Shown: positions 17,338-25,702, numbered from the stretch's first letter. The stretch: 60,691 nucleotides of DNA from Streptomyces sp. AV19 (GCF_015999245.1 NZ_JAEAMR010000022.1:225024-285714), one strand, 5' to 3'. The notes: generated from the sequence alone by a model not told the origin. Translations and numbers: made by a program.

Positions 17338-17931
17338 TTAGTCGCGGGCTCTCCGGGACGGCACAGGTCGGGACCAGTTGACGGAGCGCACCCGACCCCG
17401 TGCGTCATTCTCATGAGCACGTCCCGCAGCGACCAGCTTCCGCAGTGCTCCTGAATCGCAGAGATCTTCCTGCCCCTCCGGAGGGCACAAGAGCCAATGA
17501 ACCCCCGGCGGGTCGGCACGGTACGGAGCGGGGACACCGAGATAGCAGTCCTCGCCCAGGACTTCGACGGCCGGACCGTCCCAGGTGCCGGCACAGGCGT
17601 CCTCGGGCCGCACGAGCGCGTAGTACCGTCGCTGGGACGGGTCGGCGATCACCGCACCCGGCACCCCGAACGACCGGAAGACCTCCTCGGTCCTGGCACG
17701 GTCGTCGCCACCCGCGAGCCCACGCAGGAGTTCTGCGGGCAGCCGGACCGCCGCGAAGTGCAGGCCCGTCCGCAGCATGGCGGGGGCGTCCCTCATCCAC
17801 GCCTCACGGGCGTCCCGGGGGCGGGCTTCGCGGGACACGAGCCACAATCCCGCGCGTGCCGACATCCGGGCACCGGGGTTCCCGCCCGAAAGGGTCGCGC
17901 TCAAGGTCTTCCGTTGGTACTCACTGGTCAT
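17338..17931 (-). CDS. Conserved hypothetical protein, weakly primase/polymerase-like
   Basis: 197 residues. The middle (AVRLPAELLRGL...GAVIADPSQRRYYALVRPEDA...GVPAPYRADPPGVHWLLCPPEG) resembles a group of Streptomyces proteins that share the small alpha/beta N-terminal region of DNA primase/polymerase-like proteins. No catalytic motif can be named. The start is uncertain: ATG 17931 is used, but ATG 17943 and GTG 17955 are in frame and none has a good RBS. The C-terminus (SRPVPSRRARD) runs directly into the DUF6879 remnant, so it may not be native. Confidence 0.5.
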   Translation of the reverse strand: MTSEYQRKTLSATLSGGNPGARMSARAGLWLVSREARPRDAREAWMRDAPAMLRTGLHFAAVRLPAELLRGLAGGDDRARTEEVFRSFGVPGAVIADPSQRRYYALVRPEDACAGTWDGPAVEVLGEDCYLGVPAPYRADPPGVHWLLCPPEGQEDLCDSGALRKLVAAGRAHENDARGRVRSVNWSRPVPSRRARD

Positions 17932-17964
17932 ACCGGGGAGCATGGATGCATACACCCTTGGTCA

Positions 17965-18316
17965 ACTAAGGGTTGTCCCGTAACTGCTGGTCACGGGTGA
18001 GATGATCTTGGTGTGGCCGGCACCGGCCTGGTCATCCCGCACTACCGCAAGAGCAAGGACGAGGAACTGCCGACCTGGAAGGAGGAACACAACCGCTCGC
18101 ACAAGAAAGTGCGCGCCCGCGTCGAGCACGTCTTCGCCCGCATGAAGAACTACAAGATCCTGCGCGACTGCCGCCTGAAAGGCGACGGCGTCCACCACGC
18201 CATCCTCGGCATCGCCCGCCTGCACAACCTCACCCTCGCCGGATAGACCAACGGGCACCACCCAGGCCGACTCGTCACCCACCAACTCGTAGATCATTTA
18301 CGGGACAACCCTTAGT
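17965..18316 (+). mobile_element. Decayed IS5-type element with perfect terminal repeats
   Basis: CTAAGGGTTGTCCCGTAA at 17966-17983 is perfectly inverted at 18298-18315. The 352-bp unit keeps only the end of a DDE_Tnp_4-type transposase: 77 residues at 18013-18246 containing NRSHKKVRARVEHVFARMKNYKILRD. The N-terminal catalytic part is missing, so it could only move in trans, like a MITE. The right end is interrupted by the IS630 element at a TA. Confidence 0.85.
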
Positions 18317-19486
18317 GTCGCGTGATCCTGTTCGTGTCACTTTGAGTTGTTTGCAACGAGATTCTTGAGGTTGGTCTGGACGAGGCGGACCTTCGCCAGG
18401 ATCTCTTCGGCGGTCGCGGTCCAAGTGAACGGTTTGGCCCCGGAGTTCCATGTGTCGATGTAGTTGCGGATCTGCGTGATCAGGACGTTGACGCTGGCGA
18501 AGGTGCCGCGGCGGATCGACTGACGGGTCAGGATTCCGAACCAGGTCTCGATCTGATTTATCCAGGAAGACCCGACGGGAGTGAAATGGAAGTGGATGTT
18601 CGGGTGGCCGGCCAGCCATGCCTTCACCTCCGGTGTGGTGTGGGTGGAGAGGTTGTCCAGAACGACATGGACCTCCTTCCCGGCGTGCGGCTTCACTGCC
18701 TTCTTCAGGAAGGCCAGGAAGTTCTTGCCGTTCCGGCTCGGCCTGCACTCACCGGTCACTTCGCCGGTGCCGACGTTGAGGGCGGCGAACAAGTTCGTGG
18801 TGCCGTGCCGGATGTAGTCGTGAGTGCGTTTCTCGGTGGCCGAGAAGGTCACGGGCAGCACCGGCTGGGTCCGGTCCAGCGCCTGGATCTGCGTCTTCTC
18901 GTCAACCGAGAGCACGACCGCGCCGCCCGGCGGGGCGAGGTAGAGGCCGACCACGTCGGCGACCTTGTCCGCGAACGCGGGATCCTTCGAAATCTTGAAG
19001 GTGCCGTTGCGGTGCGGCCTGAGGTTCTCCTCGCGCCAGACCCGCGCGATGTAGTGCCAGGACACGGAGACGTTCTCGGTCCGCTTCACGTACTTCGCCA
19101 ACTCGCGCGTCGACCAGTGCGAAAGACCGGTGCCGGCCGGGGGCGTCATGCGCGTCAGCGCAATCACCCGCGCCCGAACCCGCGCCGGCACTTGCTCGCG
19201 GGCCCCGCCGGGACGGTCACCTTCCAGCCCGGCCAGCCCACGCTGGGCATACCGGGCCTTCCAGCGGTCCACGGTCGGCAGCGACACCCCGAGCAGCCCG
19301 GCAATGTCCTTGCGCCGGCGCCCCTCGCCCGACCACAGCACGATCCGGGCCCGCGTGGCCATATCCGCAGACACATCCCGACTGCTCGCCAACTCCCGCA
19401 GCTCGGCGGCCTGTTCCTCGGAGAGCTCCATGTCAGCAGCAACGAGACACACGAGATCAAGTAATGCCGACGGAATCACGACGCAC
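18315..19486 (-). mobile_element. IS630-family insertion sequence, apparently intact
   Basis: 1172 bp flanked by TA at 18313-18314 and 19487-19488, the IS630 target duplication. Outer ends are imperfect inverted repeats (about 13 of 20 matching: GTGTCGCGTGATCCTGTTCG against GTGCGTCGTGATTCCGTCGG). It lies within the CTTAG end of the older IS5-type element. Removing it and one TA rejoins ...CCCTTAGG.... Confidence 0.85.
18337..19431 (-). CDS. IS630-family DDE transposase
   Basis: 364 residues from ATG 19431. The N-terminal 115 residues hold an HTH (RARIVLWSGEGRRRKDIAGLLGVSLPTVDRWKARY), then the linker. The RNase H-like domain has D in LSVDEKTQIQAL, D in VHVVLDNLSTHTTPE and E in NQIETWFGIL, which is the IS630 D-D-E triad. 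Length and motifs look complete, so the enzyme may be active. It catalyses cut-and-paste transposition into TA. An upstream in-frame start at 19479 exists, but ATG 19431 begins at the usual MELSEEQ. Confidence 0.92.
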   Translation of the reverse strand: MELSEEQAAELRELASSRDVSADMATRARIVLWSGEGRRRKDIAGLLGVSLPTVDRWKARYAQRGLAGLEGDRPGGAREQVPARVRARVIALTRMTPPAGTGLSHWSTRELAKYVKRTENVSVSWHYIARVWREENLRPHRNGTFKISKDPAFADKVADVVGLYLAPPGGAVVLSVDEKTQIQALDRTQPVLPVTFSATEKRTHDYIRHGTTNLFAALNVGTGEVTGECRPSRNGKNFLAFLKKAVKPHAGKEVHVVLDNLSTHTTPEVKAWLAGHPNIHFHFTPVGSSWINQIETWFGILTRQSIRRGTFASVNVLITQIRNYIDTWNSGAKPFTWTATAEEILAKVRLVQTNLKNLVANNSK

Positions 19487-19541
19487 TAGGCCGCGGAGCG
19501 GCCGTATCACGGCCATTTCGCGGCCAAGGCATGGAGAGTGG

Positions 19542-20819
19542 ATGGCAGAGAAGGAGGCGCCGGCGGGAGGCAACGGTGCACTGCGGGCGGCGCGTCTCAA
19601 GCGCGGTTGGCGGTCGGGGGAAGCCGCTGCCCGGGCAGTGACCGCCGCAGGCAGGGAAGCACTCGGCGACCGCGCCTTCGAGGTCTCGCCCCGCACCTGG
19701 CGGCGGTGGGAGTCCGCAAGGCCGGGATGGCCACGCGGCGACTGTGCACGGGCGTTGTACGCGGCGTTCGGATGCTGGCCGGAGGATCTCGGTTTCGACA
19801 CTCCACCCGGGTGGGTGCGCGCAGAGATCCAGAATGTGACCGGAGCCGAAACAGCGGGCGGACCACGCCACTTCGCACCTTCCGTGACCGCCGCCGTCAC
19901 CTCAGGTCTCGTCGCCCAGCGGTATGTCGACCCGTCGCTGATCGACTACTTCGCCGAGCAGTTGGAGGGGCACTACAGAGCGGACATGCTCCTGGGACCG
20001 CACGACCTGATCGGCACGGTTTCCGCCCAGTACGCGTTGATCGACCGACTGGTACGAGTGGCGACGGGCGAGACCCGGCAGGGCCTGCTTCGGGTCGGTG
20101 CCGCATACGCAGCCCTCGTGGGTTGGTTGCACCAAGACGCCGGTGACCTGGCTGAAGCTACGTTTTGGCGCGGAGTCGCGCAGGAGGTCGCCTTGCGTGT
20201 GCAAGACCCCCTCCTGATCTCCTATTCCCTGGTGAACCAGGCACAGGTACGTACGGATCTCATGGACGGCCCAGGGGTCATCGACCTCTGCGAGGCCGCG
20301 CTGAACCATCGGCCCAACCTCCCGCCGAAGATCCGAGTCATGGCACTACAGCAACAAGCTCACGGCGCAAGCCTCCGCAACGACCGGAAAAGCTGTGACC
20401 GCCTCCTCGATCAGGCAACCTCCCAGGTCTCCCGCGTGAACGACGAACTCCCCTGGGGGAACGCCTGCCGCAGAACCCCGGGCTATCTGGAGGTACAACG
20501 GGCGACCTGTTACGGCCGCCTCGGCCTGGGGAAGGAAGCGGTCGCGCTGTGGTCGGAAGTACTCAAGCACGTGCCCTCAACCGCTCGCCGCGACCGAGGA
20601 GTTTATCTGGCACGCTTCGCCCATGCGGCCGCGCTCGCCCGAGAACCTGACCAGGCCACCGAACTGGCGGAGCAAGCGGTGTCCATCGCTGTGGACACAG
20701 GGTCGGCCCGTATGCGCCGGGAGCTGGCGGCCCTACGGTCGGCGATGCGGCCATGGCGGGACACGCGGTCCGGTACGTCGCTCGAAGAAGTCCTGACACC
20801 CGTGAACACAGAGGAATGA
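19542..20819 (+). CDS. XRE/HTH regulator with TPR-like C-terminal domain
   Basis: 425 residues from ATG 19542 behind GGAGAG. The N-terminal about 100 residues hold an atypical HTH (SPRTWRRWESARPGWPRGDCARALYAAFGCWPEDLGF). The rest is tetratricopeptide-like helical hairpins (RQGLLRVGAAYAALVGWLHQDAGDLAEATFWRGVAQEVA..., QVRTDLMDGPGVIDLCEAAL). Streptomyces encode many such regulators of unknown targets. IS630 ends 55 nt upstream, so the native promoter may be lost or replaced. The next gene (pterin dehydratase) begins 2 nt after its stop. Confidence 0.8.
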   Translation: MAEKEAPAGGNGALRAARLKRGWRSGEAAARAVTAAGREALGDRAFEVSPRTWRRWESARPGWPRGDCARALYAAFGCWPEDLGFDTPPGWVRAEIQNVTGAETAGGPRHFAPSVTAAVTSGLVAQRYVDPSLIDYFAEQLEGHYRADMLLGPHDLIGTVSAQYALIDRLVRVATGETRQGLLRVGAAYAALVGWLHQDAGDLAEATFWRGVAQEVALRVQDPLLISYSLVNQAQVRTDLMDGPGVIDLCEAALNHRPNLPPKIRVMALQQQAHGASLRNDRKSCDRLLDQATSQVSRVNDELPWGNACRRTPGYLEVQRATCYGRLGLGKEAVALWSEVLKHVPSTARRDRGVYLARFAHAAALAREPDQATELAEQAVSIAVDTGSARMRRELAALRSAMRPWRDTRSGTSLEEVLTPVNTEE

Positions 20820-20820
20820 C

Positions 20821-21135
20821 ATGGCCGAAGGCAAGGAACGGCTCTCCGAAGAAGCCATCGAGGACCGGCTGGGCTCCACGCCCGGCTGGCGCCGGGAAGG
20901 GGACTCGATCGCCAGGGCCTTCGAGATCCGCTACCACGGCGGCGTGGCCCTCATCGTGCACGTGGCGGACGTCGAGCGCCTCATCGGGCACCACGCCGAT
21001 ATCGACCTCCGCTGGGACCACGTCCGCTTCTCGATCACCACCCACGACGCCGGGCACAGGCTCACCGACGCCGACTTCGACCTCGCGCGGCGGATCGACG
21101 CCATCGCGGCGGCGCACGAGGCCACGCCTCTGTAG
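20821..21135 (+). CDS. 4a-hydroxytetrahydrobiopterin dehydratase (pterin carbinolamine dehydratase)
   Basis: 104 residues, the family's usual size. It would dehydrate 4a-hydroxytetrahydropterin so that aromatic amino acid hydroxylase cofactor can be recycled. The signature GHHADIDLRWDHVRFSITTHDAGHRLTDADFDLARRID contains the catalytic histidine pair and tryptophan. It is coupled to the XRE-TPR gene (stop at 20819) and followed by a strong hairpin. No aromatic hydroxylase lies in the window, so the cofactor-using partner is elsewhere or it acts as a transcription cofactor (DCoH-like). Confidence 0.9.
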   Translation: MAEGKERLSEEAIEDRLGSTPGWRREGDSIARAFEIRYHGGVALIVHVADVERLIGHHADIDLRWDHVRFSITTHDAGHRLTDADFDLARRIDAIAAAHEATPL

Positions 21136-21141
21136 GGCACG

Positions 21142-21167
21142 GGCCCGTACCAGCTGTGGTACGGGCC
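21142..21167. terminator. Strong hairpin between convergent genes
   Basis: GGCCCGTACCA pairs perfectly with TGGTACGGGCC around a GCTG loop, 6 nt after the pterin dehydratase stop. A related hairpin ends the intact MFS gene at 22766-22790. Confidence 0.8.
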
Positions 21168-21177
21168 TGGCCCCGGC

Positions 21178-21400
21178 TCAGCCCACAGGCTGGTCCGACG
21201 CCACCCGCTCGCTGCGGGCGACCACCGCCGAGGCGGCCTGGTCGTCCCGGCCCAGCCGCCCCGCCGTCACCGCGATCGCCAGCCCGATCACCGCCAGCGT
21301 CGGCGACGTCCAGCCCCACCCCGCCGCGATGGCGGAGCCGCCCAGCCCGGCCCCGCCCGCGTTCGCGAGGTTGAAGGCAGAGTGGTTGATTCCGGTCATC
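21178..21400 (-). pseudogene. 3'-terminal remnant of an MFS transporter gene
   Basis: The leftward frame INHSAFNLANAGGAGLGGSAIAAGWGWTSPTL...QPVG matches the last about 75 residues of the intact MFS protein (gene 22800-24005). Bases 21168-21200 also resemble the DNA just after that gene's terminator. The rest of this second transporter is absent and replaced by the terminator and body of the secreted-protein gene. The two copies are clearly diverged, so this is not a recent tandem duplication. Confidence 0.82.
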
Positions 21401-21407
21401 ACGGAGG

Positions 21408-21435
21408 CTCCGGCCTCAAGCATTTGAGGCCGGAG
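21408..21435 (-). terminator. Terminator of the secreted YGSN protein gene
   Basis: CTCCGGCCTCAA (21408-21419) pairs perfectly over 12 bp with TTGAGGCCGGAG (21424-21435), loop GCAT. It lies 13 nt after the stop of the leftward gene and separates it from the MFS remnant. Confidence 0.8.
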
Positions 21436-21448
21436 ACCGCCGCTCGGC

Positions 21449-22561
21449 TCAGCCGATGTCGGGATTGTGGGGGCAGCGCGGGCCTTTGAAGACAATCGGG
21501 TTGCCGGCGGTGCTGGAGCCCATTTTCTTTGTGTAGGTCATACCCGACGAGCGCGGAAGGCTGAAGGGCTCGCTGTACTTCATGAGTTGCTCAGTGCGGT
21601 CGGCGCGTACGCAGGGATCGACGTATGTGGCGCAGACGAAGTTGCGGACCGAGTCGGGGAAGTAGGCACCGCAGGTCCACCGTGTGCTCTCCGGGACGGG
21701 CACGGAGCCCACCTTCTTGAGCGACTTTGATTTGTTCAGGATCCCCTCTTGGCTGACACGCTCACTGACCGGCGTGCCGCCGACCTTCTTCAGGCTGTAA
21801 GTCTTGCCGCCCACCTTCGTGGAGCCGTAATTGTCCACGTACACGTAGGCACTGGTGAGGGAATTGCCGCCCTTAGGGCGGAGTTCGATGTTGTCCAGCT
21901 TGCCGTACTGATACCAGCTGCGCGGGGACTTGTCGTCCAGTCCTTCGGTGGAGTGCATGCGCGCGAGCTCGTCCTTGTCCATCCAGGTCACGAAGACCTC
22001 GGACGATGCCTCCTCGGCGTACCGGATGGTCGCCGGTTGGTTGCCGTTGGGGAAGAAGTTCGCGGCGTGGGTGACTTCGAAATGCTTGAGGTCGGCCTTG
22101 ATGACCGGAATCACGGACCAGCCGCGGGTGAAGCCGGGGGATACAAATTTCCGTGCGAGCGCCGAGGGGGCCCTGTTGGATCCATAGCCGATGACCGGGG
22201 TGCGTTGGGAAGTGTCGGGCGGCAACTGACCACCGATCTCGGACAACCGCTTGTTGAGGAAGTCCTTTACGGCTACTTCCTCGCCTTCGAAAGTGATGGA
22301 ACTGTCCATGATCGGGTCTCTGCCGACCTCTTGGTACGGGTACGCCTTCCCGTTCACGAAGAGGTAGGAGCCGGGCACGTCCTCGTACGGGTAGTCCAGC
22401 GCGAGGTTGACCGTGGAGTTGATCTCGTCGGGCGTGGGATCGGAGGCAGCCACCCCCGGCTGGGTCCGTGCGGCGACCTGCGGGGCAGCAGCCGCCACCC
22501 CGGAGGGCAGTGCCAGGCAGACGAAGGTCGTCAGATATACGAGCAGCCTGCGAGAGCGCAT
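21449..22561 (-). CDS. Secreted protein with GGCT-like YGSN motif
   Basis: 370 residues from ATG 22561 (RBS GGAAAGGA). A Sec signal peptide (MRSRRLLVYLTTFVCLALPSGVAAAAP) ends near residue 27. TPVIGYGSNRAPSALARKF (about 120-138) carries the YGSN motif that starts the gamma-glutamylcyclotransferase/AIG2-like fold, and MHSTEGL about 95 residues on could supply the acidic residue. The C-terminal third has four Cys (WTCGAY, NFVCATYVDPCVRA, PRCPHN), fitting an extracellular disulfide protein. Function is not known. It carries its own terminator and is flanked by MFS 3' sequences on both sides. Confidence 0.68.
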   Translation of the reverse strand: MRSRRLLVYLTTFVCLALPSGVAAAAPQVAARTQPGVAASDPTPDEINSTVNLALDYPYEDVPGSYLFVNGKAYPYQEVGRDPIMDSSITFEGEEVAVKDFLNKRLSEIGGQLPPDTSQRTPVIGYGSNRAPSALARKFVSPGFTRGWSVIPVIKADLKHFEVTHAANFFPNGNQPATIRYAEEASSEVFVTWMDKDELARMHSTEGLDDKSPRSWYQYGKLDNIELRPKGGNSLTSAYVYVDNYGSTKVGGKTYSLKKVGGTPVSERVSQEGILNKSKSLKKVGSVPVPESTRWTCGAYFPDSVRNFVCATYVDPCVRADRTEQLMKYSEPFSLPRSSGMTYTKKMGSSTAGNPIVFKGPRCPHNPDIG

Positions 22562-22765
22562 GAGAAACCGTTTCCTTTCCCGTGCGGTGATGGGAGCGCG
22601 CATCCAGCGCACCCTGGTCCAGGCCTTTCCCCATGCAAAGCCTGAGGTGCGGCATGCGACGCTACGGAACCCTGGACCCAAGCGGCAAGCGCTTCTCTCG
22701 GCCACATCGTCATGGCCCAGGGTTTGCCGCCATCGCCAACGGCAGTTGGACGAGGGTCGTGCGCC

Positions 22766-22790
22766 GGGCTCGTACCGACGGTACGGGCCC
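22766..22790 (-). terminator. Terminator of the MFS gene
   Basis: GGGCTCGTACC pairs with GGTACGGGCCC (one G-T pair), loop GAC, just downstream of the leftward MFS stop at 22800. It is homologous to the hairpin at 21142-21167. Confidence 0.75.
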
Positions 22791-22799
22791 GGCCCCGGC

Positions 22800-24005
22800 T
22801 CAACCGACCGGCTGGTGCTCCGAAGGCCCTTCGGCACGGGCGACCACCGCCGAGGGCTCGTGACCGCCGCGGTCCAGGTGACCGGCAACCACCGCGACCG
22901 CCAAGCCGACCACCGCCAGCCCCGCCCCCACCAGCGTCGGCGACGTCCACCCCCACCCCGCCGCGATGGCCACGCCACCGAGCCACGCGCCGCCCGCATT
23001 CGCGAGGTTGAAGGCGGAGTGGTTGGAGGCCGCCGCCAGCGTCGGGGCATGCCGAGCATGGCGCATGACCAGCATCTGCAAGGGAGTTGTGGTGAGGAAG
23101 CCGACCGCGCCGAGTACGACGACCGTGGCCAGCGCCGCCCACGTCACGTGGACGGTGAAGTCGAAGAGGACGAGGACGGCGGCCAGTGCGGCCAGCGAGC
23201 CGTACAGCGTGGGGCGCAGCGCGCGGTCGGTCAGCGGGCCGGCGGCGAGCGCGCCGAGGGTCATGCCGACGCCGAAGAGGGCGAGCACCAGGGTGACCGA
23301 GGTCTCGGAGAGGCCGGTCACCTCCGTGACCATGGAGGCCAGGTAGCTGTAGACGGCGAAGACCCCGGCGAAGCCGAAGACGGCGGTCAGCAGGCCGAGC
23401 AGGACTTGGCGGTTGCCGAGGGCTCGCAGTTCGCGGGCGAGGTTGCCGGGCGTCTCGCCCGCGACGCGCGGGACGAGCAGGGCGAGCGCGGCCATGGCCA
23501 GGAGGCCGACGCCGGCGACGACCAGGAAGGTGGCCCGCCAGCCCAGGTGCTGGCCGAGCAGGGTGGCCGAGGGAACGCCGACGATGTTGGCGACGGTCAG
23601 GCCGAGGAACATGGTCGCGACGGCCCGGGCCTGCCGACCCTCGGCGACGAGACGCGTGGCGACCACGGCGCCTACGCCGAAGAACGCGCCGTGCGGCAGC
23701 CCGGCGAGCACACGCCCGGCGACAAGCGTCCCGAAGGTCGGGGCCAGGGCCGAGGCGAGGTTCCCGATCGTGAACAGTCCCATGAGCAGGACGAGCATGC
23801 GTTTACGGGGGACACGGGCGCCCAGGGCGGCCAGCAGCGGGGCGCCGACGACGACGCCGAGTGCGTAGGCGGAGACGAGGTGACCGGCGGTGGGCACGGA
23901 GGTGCCCAGGTCGTCGGCGACATTGGGCAGCAGGCCCATCATCACGAACTCGGTCGTCCCGATACCGAAAGCGGAGATCGCCAGGGCGAGCAGGGCCAGG
24001 GGCAT
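22800..24005 (-). CDS. DHA1-type MFS transporter (AraJ/Cmx-like)
   Basis: 401 residues and about 12 predicted helices. It starts SAFGIGTTEFVMMGLLPNVADDLG, the typical N-terminus of the AraJ/Cmx/CmlA group of sugar or chloramphenicol exporters. Motif A-like loop GARVPRKRM and the helix-5 motif C-like GLPHGAFFGVGAV follow. ATG 24005 has GGAAAG upstream. It exports small molecules with a proton gradient. The substrate is not inferable. A diverged copy of its last about 225 bp occurs at 21178-21400. Confidence 0.88.
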   Translation of the reverse strand: MPLALLALAISAFGIGTTEFVMMGLLPNVADDLGTSVPTAGHLVSAYALGVVVGAPLLAALGARVPRKRMLVLLMGLFTIGNLASALAPTFGTLVAGRVLAGLPHGAFFGVGAVVATRLVAEGRQARAVATMFLGLTVANIVGVPSATLLGQHLGWRATFLVVAGVGLLAMAALALLVPRVAGETPGNLARELRALGNRQVLLGLLTAVFGFAGVFAVYSYLASMVTEVTGLSETSVTLVLALFGVGMTLGALAAGPLTDRALRPTLYGSLAALAAVLVLFDFTVHVTWAALATVVVLGAVGFLTTTPLQMLVMRHARHAPTLAAASNHSAFNLANAGGAWLGGVAIAAGWGWTSPTLVGAGLAVVGLAVAVVAGHLDRGGHEPSAVVARAEGPSEHQPVG

Positions 24006-24091
24006 GGGAGGTCTTTCCGGGGAGGGAGGGAAGGAAGGAGGGCGTACAGACCCTGCGCAACGCAACCACCCGCCCCGGATGTTCCCTCTCG

Positions 24092-25495
24092 TCACGGACG
24101 AGACGAAGGACACACACCCCGCCGCGCCCGGGAACCCGTGCCCGTGATCTCCAGCGCCTCCTCCTCCGTCGACACCGACGGCGGCGAGCCCTCCAGCGGC
24201 TGCCCGGCCGTCTCCTTCATGCAGGCCACCGCGGCCAGGCCGACCAGCGCCGCCCCCGCGGCGTACCAGGCGGGGGCCAGGTCGCTGCCGGTGGCGTGGA
24301 TCAGGCCGGTGGTGATCAGCGGGGTGGTGCCACCGAAGAGGGAAGTGGAGAGGTTGCAACCGATGGACAGTGAGCCGTAGCGGACGCGGGTGGGGAACAG
24401 CGCGGGGAGCGCGGCCGACATCGTGCCGAGCAGGCAGACGAGGGGAAGGCCGAGCAGGAGCATGCCGCCGAACACGGCGACGAGGCTGCCCTGCCTCAGC
24501 AGCAGGAAGGCGGGTACCGACAGCGCGACGAATCCGCCCATGCCCGCCATCAGCAGCGGTTTGCGGCCCGCGCGGTCGCTGAGCCGGCCCACGAAGGTGA
24601 TGACGCACATCAGCACGGCCATGGTGACGATCAGGACGGCGATGCCGTGCGCGTCGTCGTACCCCAACCGGTCGGTGAGATAGGTGGGCAGGTAGGAGAG
24701 CACCATGTAGTCGGTGATGCCATAGGCTCCGGCCAGGACGACGCACAGTGCCAGCCGGGACCACTGGGTGCGGAAGATCTCCTTCAACCCGGCTGCTTCG
24801 GAGGGGCGTTCGGTCCGGTCCAGCTGCCGGAAGGCCGGGGTGTCCTCCAGCCTCAGCCGCAGGTACAGGCCGACGAAGCCGAGCGGCCCGGCGACGAGGA
24901 AGGGTACGCGCCACCCCCACTCCCGCATCCCGTCGTCGCCGAGCCACATGCTCATGACGGTGACGAGGCCGGCGGCGCCGATGTAGCCGCCGAGGGTGCC
25001 GAACTCGAGGAAACTGCCGTAGAAGCCGCGGCGTTTGTCGGGCGCGTACTCCGCGATGAAGGTGGACGCGCCGCCGTACTCGCCCCCGGTCGAGAAGCCC
25101 TGGAGCATCCGGAAACCGATCAGCAGGACCGGGGCCCAGAAACCGATGGCCGCGTACGAGGGGATCAGTCCGATGGCGAAGGTGCCGGCGGCCATCAGCA
25201 CCATGGTCAGCGCGAGCACGCGTTTGCGGCCGACGCGGTCGCCGAGGGGGCCGAAGAAGAGCCCGCCGAGCGGCCGTACGAGGAAGGCCACGGCGAAGGT
25301 CGCCAGGGACGACAGCAGCCGTACGGTGCCGTCGCCGGAGGGGAAGAACACGTCGCCGATGACGACGGCGAGGTAGCTGTAGACGCCGAAGTCGAACCAC
25401 TCCATGGCGTTGCCGAGCGCCGCCGCCTTCACCGCACGCCTGACCAGCCGTTCGTCCGTGACCGTGACCGCCACGGCGCTGCTGTTTCCGGGCAC
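24092..25495 (-). CDS. MFS metabolite:H+ symporter (ProP/shikimate-type)
   Basis: 467 residues and 12 helices of the metabolite:H+ symporter family. ALGNAMEWFDFGVYSYLAVVIGDVFFP is the family's first-helix signature. GPLGDRVGRKRVL and GRLSDRAGRKPLL are the paired loop motifs, and RMLQGFSTGGEYGGASTFIAEYAP is the RxxQGxxxGGE motif. GTG 25495 is preceded by AAGGAAAC. Likely substrates are betaine/proline-like osmolytes or organic acids. It is divergent from ccr across a 444-bp promoter region, so uptake of a carbon substrate for that pathway is possible but unproven. Confidence 0.88.
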   Translation of the reverse strand: MPGNSSAVAVTVTDERLVRRAVKAAALGNAMEWFDFGVYSYLAVVIGDVFFPSGDGTVRLLSSLATFAVAFLVRPLGGLFFGPLGDRVGRKRVLALTMVLMAAGTFAIGLIPSYAAIGFWAPVLLIGFRMLQGFSTGGEYGGASTFIAEYAPDKRRGFYGSFLEFGTLGGYIGAAGLVTVMSMWLGDDGMREWGWRVPFLVAGPLGFVGLYLRLRLEDTPAFRQLDRTERPSEAAGLKEIFRTQWSRLALCVVLAGAYGITDYMVLSYLPTYLTDRLGYDDAHGIAVLIVTMAVLMCVITFVGRLSDRAGRKPLLMAGMGGFVALSVPAFLLLRQGSLVAVFGGMLLLGLPLVCLLGTMSAALPALFPTRVRYGSLSIGCNLSTSLFGGTTPLITTGLIHATGSDLAPAWYAAGAALVGLAAVACMKETAGQPLEGSPPSVSTEEEALEITGTGSRARRGVCPSSRP

Positions 25496-25673
25496 GACTC
25501 GGTTTCCTTTCGACGGGGCTCGTTTCCGCGGCTCGTCTTCGCGCTGGGCGGCGGCTCAAACCCGTCAACAGCCGATTCGCGACACAGAGCGATACAGATC
25601 ACGCCGAGCGGCAGCCGCGCTCATCTGTGCACCCCCCGGTGACAGATGTCTCAAATTCCTGGCACCCAGTGTC

Positions 25674-25702
25674 TTGTCGGCTGGCACGCCGTGCCATAAC
25701 TT
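25674..25702 (+). promoter_or_regulatory. Candidate ccr-operon promoter with palindromic operator
   Basis: TTGTCG (25674-25679), a 17-bp spacer and TAACTT (25697-25702) fit a vegetative promoter. The spacer and -10 edge hold a perfect palindrome TGGCAC-GCC-GTGCCA (25682-25696), well placed for a repressor. A second TGGCAC lies 22 bp upstream. An inverted pair CATCTGT/ACAGATG (25622-25628, 25642-25648) also lies in this divergent region. The leader to ccr would be about 230 nt and holds no other feature I recognise. Confidence 0.5.

Noticed and set aside
21449..23059. 536-residue leftward frame joining the secreted protein with upstream sequence
   Set aside because: The upstream part is the MFS gene read in the wrong frame. 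The secreted gene has its own RBS, signal peptide and ATG at 22561.
7412..25500. Calling the accessory block an integrative element (ICE or AICE)
   Set aside because: No integrase, excisionase, replication or transfer gene was found, and the repeats at 7412/9684 bracket only part of it. It is described as accessory DNA instead.
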